From Tistrella bauzanensis (GTDB lineage Bacteria; Pseudomonadota; Alphaproteobacteria; Tistrellales; Tistrellaceae): DNA of 64,000 nt. The stretch's first letter is position 1; every line of letters begins with the position of its first letter. Positions 60,240 through 64,000 of the stretch are shown one piece after another. The notes beneath the pieces are model-generated. The model was not told the DNA's origin. It did no database searches and saw nothing but the letters and a program-made list of their open reading frames with translations. Made by a program: the position numbers and the translations under genes. The stretch spans positions 1 to 64,000 of the forward strand of contig NZ_BMDZ01000023.1 in NCBI RefSeq assembly GCF_014636235.1, written 5' to 3'.

Positions 60240-60273
60240 CCGGCCCGGGCGGATCTTGATCCATCCGGGCCGG
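60240..60273. terminator. Hairpin between convergent genes
   Basis: CCGGCCCGG (60240-60248) pairs with CCGGGCCGG (60265-60273), and inside it GGATC pairs with GATCC across TT. The hairpin fills most of the gap between the hydratase and reductase stops and could stop transcription from both sides. No T-tract is present. Confidence 0.4.
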
Positions 60274-60288
60274 CGGGTTGGGTGGCGA

Positions 60289-61440
60289 TCAGGCGGCGGC
60301 GATGTCGCCCGCCAGCGTGGGGTAGTCGATATATCCCTTGGCGCCGCCCCCATAGAGGGTGTCACAGTCGAGCGGGTTAAGCGGGCCCGCGCGACGCAGC
60401 CGGTCGACCAGATCGGGGTTCGAGATGAAGGGCCGGCCGAAGGCGACCATGTCGGCGGCACCGCTGTCGATGGCGGCGATGGCGCTGTCGCGGTCGTAGC
60501 CGTTGTTGACGATCCAGCCCGGCTTGCCGAAGGCGGCCTTGAGGGCCGCGTAATCGAAGGGCTGATTGTCACGCGGGCCGCCGGTGGCGCCTTCGACGAC
60601 ATGGATGAAGGCGATGCCACGCCGGCCCAGTTCGGTCGCGACATAGCCATAGAGGGCGGCCGGATCGTCATCCTGGCCGGCATCATTGGCCGGCGTCACC
60701 GGCGACAGCCGCACGCCCACGCGATCGGCGCCGAACACCTCGATCGCCACATCGGTTGCTGCCAGCAGCAGGCGGGCACGATTCTCGATCGATCCGCCCC
60801 AGTCATCGGTGCGATGATTGGTCGAGGAGCGCAGGAACTGTTCCAGTAGATAGCCATTGCCGCCGTGAACCTCGACGCCGTCGAAGCCGGCGGCGCGGGC
60901 ATTCAGGCTGGCCTGCCGGTAATCCTCGATGATGCCGGGGATTTCATTGCCATCCAGCGCGCGCGGGGTCTCGAAGGGCACGAATCCGGTTTCGGTGAAG
61001 GCCTGACCATCCGCCCGGATCGCCGATGGTGCCACCGGCAGGGCGTGGCCTGGCTGAAGGCTGCTGTGCGAGATGCGCCCGACATGCCACAGTTGCAGCA
61101 CGATCCGCCCGCCCTTCGCGTGAACGGCATCGGTGATCTGCTTCCAGGCCGCGACCTGGGCCTCGCTGTAGATGCCGGGCGTCCAGGCATAGCCGCGGCC
61201 CTGGGCGCTGATATTGGTGGCCTCGGTCACGATCAACCCGGCATCGGCGCGCTGGGCGTAATAGGTGGCGGCCAGTGGCGAGGGCACGCCGTCGCTGCCG
61301 GCGCGCGACCGGGTGAGCGGCGCCATGGCCACCCGGTTGGCAAGGGTCATCGAGCCCAGCGTCACCGGGCGGAACAGCCTGGCATCAGAGAGCGGCCGGG
61401 TATCGCCGATCGGTGCGGCGCCTGACATCTGGTCGGTCAT
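60289..61440 (-). CDS. Old-yellow-enzyme-type ene reductase
   Basis: A 383-residue FMN enzyme of the OYE family (NemA-like), which reduces activated C=C bonds or nitro compounds with NAD(P)H. LFRPVTLGSMTLANRVAMAPLTRSRA is the opening in blocks. LQLWHVGRISH carries the conserved residues near FMN. VEVHGGNGYLLEQFLRSSTNHRTDDWGGSIENRAR is the family signature, again in blocks, and VAFGRPFISNPDLVDRL is near the C-terminus. The length is normal. The ATG at 61440 is preferred over 61641 because the upstream frame is Arg-rich and untypical. Physiological substrate unknown. Confidence 0.9.
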   Translation of the reverse strand: MTDQMSGAAPIGDTRPLSDARLFRPVTLGSMTLANRVAMAPLTRSRAGSDGVPSPLAATYYAQRADAGLIVTEATNISAQGRGYAWTPGIYSEAQVAAWKQITDAVHAKGGRIVLQLWHVGRISHSSLQPGHALPVAPSAIRADGQAFTETGFVPFETPRALDGNEIPGIIEDYRQASLNARAAGFDGVEVHGGNGYLLEQFLRSSTNHRTDDWGGSIENRARLLLAATDVAIEVFGADRVGVRLSPVTPANDAGQDDDPAALYGYVATELGRRGIAFIHVVEGATGGPRDNQPFDYAALKAAFGKPGWIVNNGYDRDSAIAAIDSGAADMVAFGRPFISNPDLVDRLRRAGPLNPLDCDTLYGGGAKGYIDYPTLAGDIAAA

Positions 61441-61658
61441 TGGAATCGATCCTCGGAAGAGCACGGCGGCCGGGTCGGATTGCCACGGCCGCGAAAGCCC
61501 GGTCCGGCGGTACGCGAACCGGCCGAGGCGCCGGGCGCGCCCGTCATCTGCCGCGGGCTTGCAATGATCAGATAGGTGCACATGTTGCGGTGCGGAAGCG
61601 GCCAGTTTCGTGAACAGGCCGTTTCCGCAGCATTGATGCAACCATCACACTCCGAGGC

Positions 61659-62141
61659 TCAGACCGGCAGACGGGCGTCGGTCTTCACCTCTTCCATCAC
61701 GACATAGGTGTGGGTGCTGCGCACGCCCGGCAGGCTGACCAGACAATCGCCCAGAAAGCGGCGATAGGCGGTCATATCGGCCAGGCGGGCCTTGACCAGA
61801 TAGTCGAATCCGCCGGCAACCATGTGGCATTCCAGCACATCCGGCTGCTGTCGGATCGCGGCCTTGAAGGTCTCGAACACCATCTCGTCGGTGCGGTCCA
61901 GGCTGACTTCGATATAGACCAGCAGCGCACGACCCAGTTTTTCCGGATCGAGTTCGGCACGATAGCCGCGGATGAACCCCGCCCGTTCCAGCCGCCGCAC
62001 CCGTTCGAGACAGGGCGTCGGCGACAGATGCACCCGGCGCGACAGCTCGACATTGGTCAGCCGGCCATCGGCCTGAAGTTCGGCCAGGATCCGACGGTCG
62101 ATCCGGTCCAGCGGGCGAGGGTCGGCACTGTCGTCGATCAT
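61659..62141 (-). CDS. putR: Lrp/AsnC-family regulator of proline use
   Basis: A 160-residue regulator with an N-terminal helix-turn-helix (LDRIDRRILAELQADGRLTNVELSRRVHLSPTPCLERVRRLERAGFI, in blocks) and a C-terminal RAM domain (EVSLDRTDEMVFETF, DVLECHMVAGGFDYLVKARLADM). It is divergent from putA. In many alphaproteobacteria this arrangement encodes PutR, which activates putA when proline is present. The ATG at 62141 is used because AGGA lies eight bases upstream. An ATG at 62162 has no such site and would run into the candidate operator. Confidence 0.85.
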   Translation of the reverse strand: MIDDSADPRPLDRIDRRILAELQADGRLTNVELSRRVHLSPTPCLERVRRLERAGFIRGYRAELDPEKLGRALLVYIEVSLDRTDEMVFETFKAAIRQQPDVLECHMVAGGFDYLVKARLADMTAYRRFLGDCLVSLPGVRSTHTYVVMEEVKTDARLPV

Positions 62142-62168
62142 GGGCGTATCCTGGTCATTCATGCTGCC

Positions 62169-62193
62169 ATATTGGGGTTTTTATGGAGAATAT
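62169..62193. promoter_or_regulatory. Possible Lrp/PutR site between putR and putA
   Basis: ATATT (62169-62173) and AATAT (62189-62193) form an inverted repeat in an AT-rich 25-base stretch within the divergent region. This is the base composition and symmetry preferred by Lrp-family regulators. Confidence 0.35.
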
Positions 62194-62300
62194 AGCGGAA
62201 GAACCGTCAGAACGGCCGCACATTCTGCGGCCATCCCGCTAATCTCAGACAATCAGGCGCAGCCCGCGCCACGTGCCGCCCATCGGAGACGACACAGATC

Positions 62301-64000
62301 ATGATCCGCGATGCCGACGCCCAGTCCTTTGCCGCCGCGACCGACGCCGGACGCCGGCGGATCGCCGACCTGACGCTTGCCGATGAGGCGGCGGTGACCG
62401 CGCGGCTGATCGAGGCCGCCAGCCTGCCTCCGGAACAGACCGCCCTGATCCGCGAGCGCGCCTTGGCCCTGGTCGCCAAGGTGCGGGCGGGCGACGAGCC
62501 GGCGCGCGGTGTGGAAGCCTTCCTGAAGGAATACGGGCTGGGCACGCGCGAAGGCGTGGTGCTGATGTGTCTGGCCGAAAGCCTGCTGCGGGTGCCCGAT
62601 GCCACCACCGCCGACCGATTGATCCGCGACAAGCTGGGCGATGCCGACTGGGATGCCCATCTTGGCCGCGCCGGCAGCCTGTTCGTGAATGCATCGACCT
62701 GGGGGTTGATGCTCACCGGGCGGGTGGTGCGGCTGGGGCCGGAAGATACCGCCGGCGCGCCGTCATCGGTGCTGGGCCGGCTGGTGGCGCGATCCGGCGC
62801 GCCGGTGATCCGTCAGGCGCTGCACGCGGCCATGCGGATGATGGGAAAGCAGTTCGTGCAGGGCCGGAATATCAACGAGGCGCTGGAACGCGCCCGGCCG
62901 GGCTGGGCCAGGGGCTGGCGGCATTCCTTCGACATGCTGGGCGAGGGCGCGCGCACCGAGGCGGATGCCTTGCGCTATCTGGCGGCCTATGACGCGGCGA
63001 TCAGGACCGTGGGCAAGGCGGCGCCATCGGATCTGGACGAGATCCAGCGGCCGAGCATTTCCGTGAAGCTGTCGGCGCTGCATCCGCGCTATGAGATGGC
63101 CAAGGACGGCCGGATGCTCGACACCCTGGGCGGCCGGCTGGCCGATCTGGCGCGCGTGGCCCGCGAGGCGGGCATCGGCCTGACCGTGGATGCCGAAGAG
63201 GCCGATCGGCTGGACCCATCGCTGGACCTGCTGGCCCGTGTCGCCGCCGATCGGTCGCTCGCCGGCTGGAACGGTTTCGGGCTGGCGGTGCAGGCCTATC
63301 AGAAGCGGGCGCATGCGGTGATCGACTGGGTGGCGGCACTGGCCGGAGAGACCGGCCGGATCATGCCGGTGCGGCTGGTGAAGGGCGCCTATTGGGACAC
63401 CGAGGTCAAGCGCGCCCAGGAACGCGGGCTCGCCTCCTTCCCGGTCTTCACCCGCAAGGAGGCGACCGACGTCTCCTATCTGGCCTGCGCCCGCGCCATG
63501 CTGGCGGCGCGTGACCGGATCTATCCGCAGTTCGCCACCCACAACGCCCATACGGTTGCGGCCATCGACGTGATGGCCGGCCGCGACCGGCGGTTCGAAT
63601 ATCAGCGCCTGCATGGCATGGGTGAGCCGCTGTACGAGGCGGTGCTGGGCGAGACACCGAAGGGCGAGACACCGAAAGGCGCTGGGGGCGGTGGCGTCAG
63701 TTGCCGGATCTATGCGCCGGTGGGCGCGCATGAGGATCTGTTGCCCTATCTCGTCCGCCGGCTGCTGGAAAACGGCGCCAACACCTCGTTCGTCCACCGG
63801 CTGGCCGATCCGACGGTGCCGGTCGACGATCTGGTGGGTGACCCGGTGGCGCGGCTGAAGGGGCGTGCCTCGCGGCCCAACCCGTCACTGCCGGTGCCGC
63901 CGGCGATCTATGCGCCGGAACGGGTCAACAGCGCCGGCATGGATCTGACCGATCCGCTGGTGATCGCCGATCTGGACACGCGGATCACCAAGGCACTGGC
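62301..64000 (+). CDS. putA: Bifunctional proline dehydrogenase/glutamate semialdehyde dehydrogenase PutA (5' part)
   Basis: An open frame of 566 codons running past the end of the window. It begins directly with the helical arch domain (FAAATDAGRRRIADLTLADEAAV), so the ribbon-helix-helix DNA-binding domain of enterobacterial PutA is absent. This fits regulation by the divergent Lrp-type gene. The proline dehydrogenase barrel is clear: RPSISVKLSALHPRYE, LTVDAEEADRL, GFGLAVQAYQKRA, MPVRLVKGAYWDTEVKRAQ, ATHNAHTV and the arginine pair in YLVRRLLENGANTSFVHRL. The aldehyde dehydrogenase half lies beyond the window. A 15-bp tandem repeat codes for GETPKGETPK near residue 455. GGAG precedes the ATG by about twelve bases. 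Confidence 0.95.
   Translation, partial: MIRDADAQSFAAATDAGRRRIADLTLADEAAVTARLIEAASLPPEQTALIRERALALVAKVRAGDEPARGVEAFLKEYGLGTREGVVLMCLAESLLRVPDATTADRLIRDKLGDADWDAHLGRAGSLFVNASTWGLMLTGRVVRLGPEDTAGAPSSVLGRLVARSGAPVIRQALHAAMRMMGKQFVQGRNINEALERARPGWARGWRHSFDMLGEGARTEADALRYLAAYDAAIRTVGKAAPSDLDEIQRPSISVKLSALHPRYEMAKDGRMLDTLGGRLADLARVAREAGIGLTVDAEEADRLDPSLDLLARVAADRSLAGWNGFGLAVQAYQKRAHAVIDWVAALAGETGRIMPVRLVKGAYWDTEVKRAQERGLASFPVFTRKEATDVSYLACARAMLAARDRIYPQFATHNAHTVAAIDVMAGRDRRFEYQRLHGMGEPLYEAVLGETPKGETPKGAGGGGVSCRIYAPVGAHEDLLPYLVRRLLENGANTSFVHRLADPTVPVDDLVGDPVARLKGRASRPNPSLPVPPAIYAPERVNSAGMDLTDPLVIADLDTRITKAL
63648..63677 (+). repeat. 15-bp tandem duplication inside putA
   Basis: GGCGAGACACCGAAG (63648-63662) and GGCGAGACACCGAAA (63663-63677) lie in frame and add a GETPK copy between the HGMGEPLYEAVL helix and the SCRIYAPVG strand of the proline dehydrogenase domain. 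Confidence 0.88.

Noticed and set aside
1..64000. tRNA, rRNA or CRISPR arrays
   Set aside because: I looked for T-loop-like GGTTCGAxTCC text, rRNA landmarks and evenly spaced repeats. The tandem repeats found lack spacers, so no array or RNA gene is reported apart from the riboswitch.

Overview
This is a high-GC window (strong G/C third-position bias, long open frames on both strands) from the chromosome of an alphaproteobacterium. Signs of that class are an EipB/DUF1849 envelope protein, a RibH2-type lumazine synthase under an FMN riboswitch, an ExoD protein, a PutA without ribbon-helix-helix domain facing an Lrp/AsnC regulator, and TRAP/CoA catabolic operons. The gene types fit Rhodospirillales-like bacteria. 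A Tistrella-like genus is a guess that the sequence alone cannot settle.

Layout. 1-0.6 kb: 3' remnant of an ISAs1-family transposase. 0.8-16.9 kb: mostly single genes. These are a pseudoenzyme-like agmatine deiminase homologue, a FadL-type porin, N-carbamoylputrescine amidase, EipB, a small Tat protein, a substrate-binding protein plus acyl-CoA synthetase pair with a divergent MarR regulator, an extensin-like LAS peptidase, a degenerate GGDEF/EAL-like protein, panC, an MFS exporter, riboswitch-controlled ribH2 and gmhB. 17.2-24.8 kb: a six-gene co-directional cluster (flavoprotein hydroxylase, HPPD-like dioxygenase, LysE exporter, class IV aminotransferase, HpaB-type monooxygenase, glutathionyl-hydroquinone reductase). 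It looks like an aromatic-metabolite biosynthetic pathway I cannot name. 24.8-32.6 kb: nitroreductase, PAS histidine kinase, TspO, periplasmic histidine phosphatase, NicO/DUF1007 metal transport pair, ExoD, MFS.

33.0-43.7 kb: a catabolic operon (TRAP DctPQM, MmgE/PrpD, two MaoC hydratases, acyl-CoA dehydrogenase, CaiB CoA-transferase, HpcH/HpaI CoA lyase, IclR regulator, MFS). The enzyme set can import, CoA-activate, dehydrogenate, hydrate and cleave a short branched dicarboxylate. The identity of the acid is inference.

44.0-59.0 kb, minus strand: a polyketide gene cluster. In transcription order it holds two cobalamin-type radical SAM proteins, a fatty acyl-AMP ligase, a 2568-residue highly reducing PKS (KS-AT-DH-MT-ER-KR-ACP, no thioesterase), a hotdog thioesterase, a stand-alone ACP and a stand-alone ketosynthase that has lost both catalytic histidines. 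A 49-residue precursor-like peptide gene follows. This is the best candidate for an undescribed system here. 59.4-64.0 kb: enoyl-CoA hydratase, old-yellow-enzyme reductase, and the divergent lrp/putA pair, with putA running off the window.

A recurring small-scale feature is short perfect or near-perfect tandem duplications (9-30 bp), in signal peptides, N-terminal tails and intergenic DNA.
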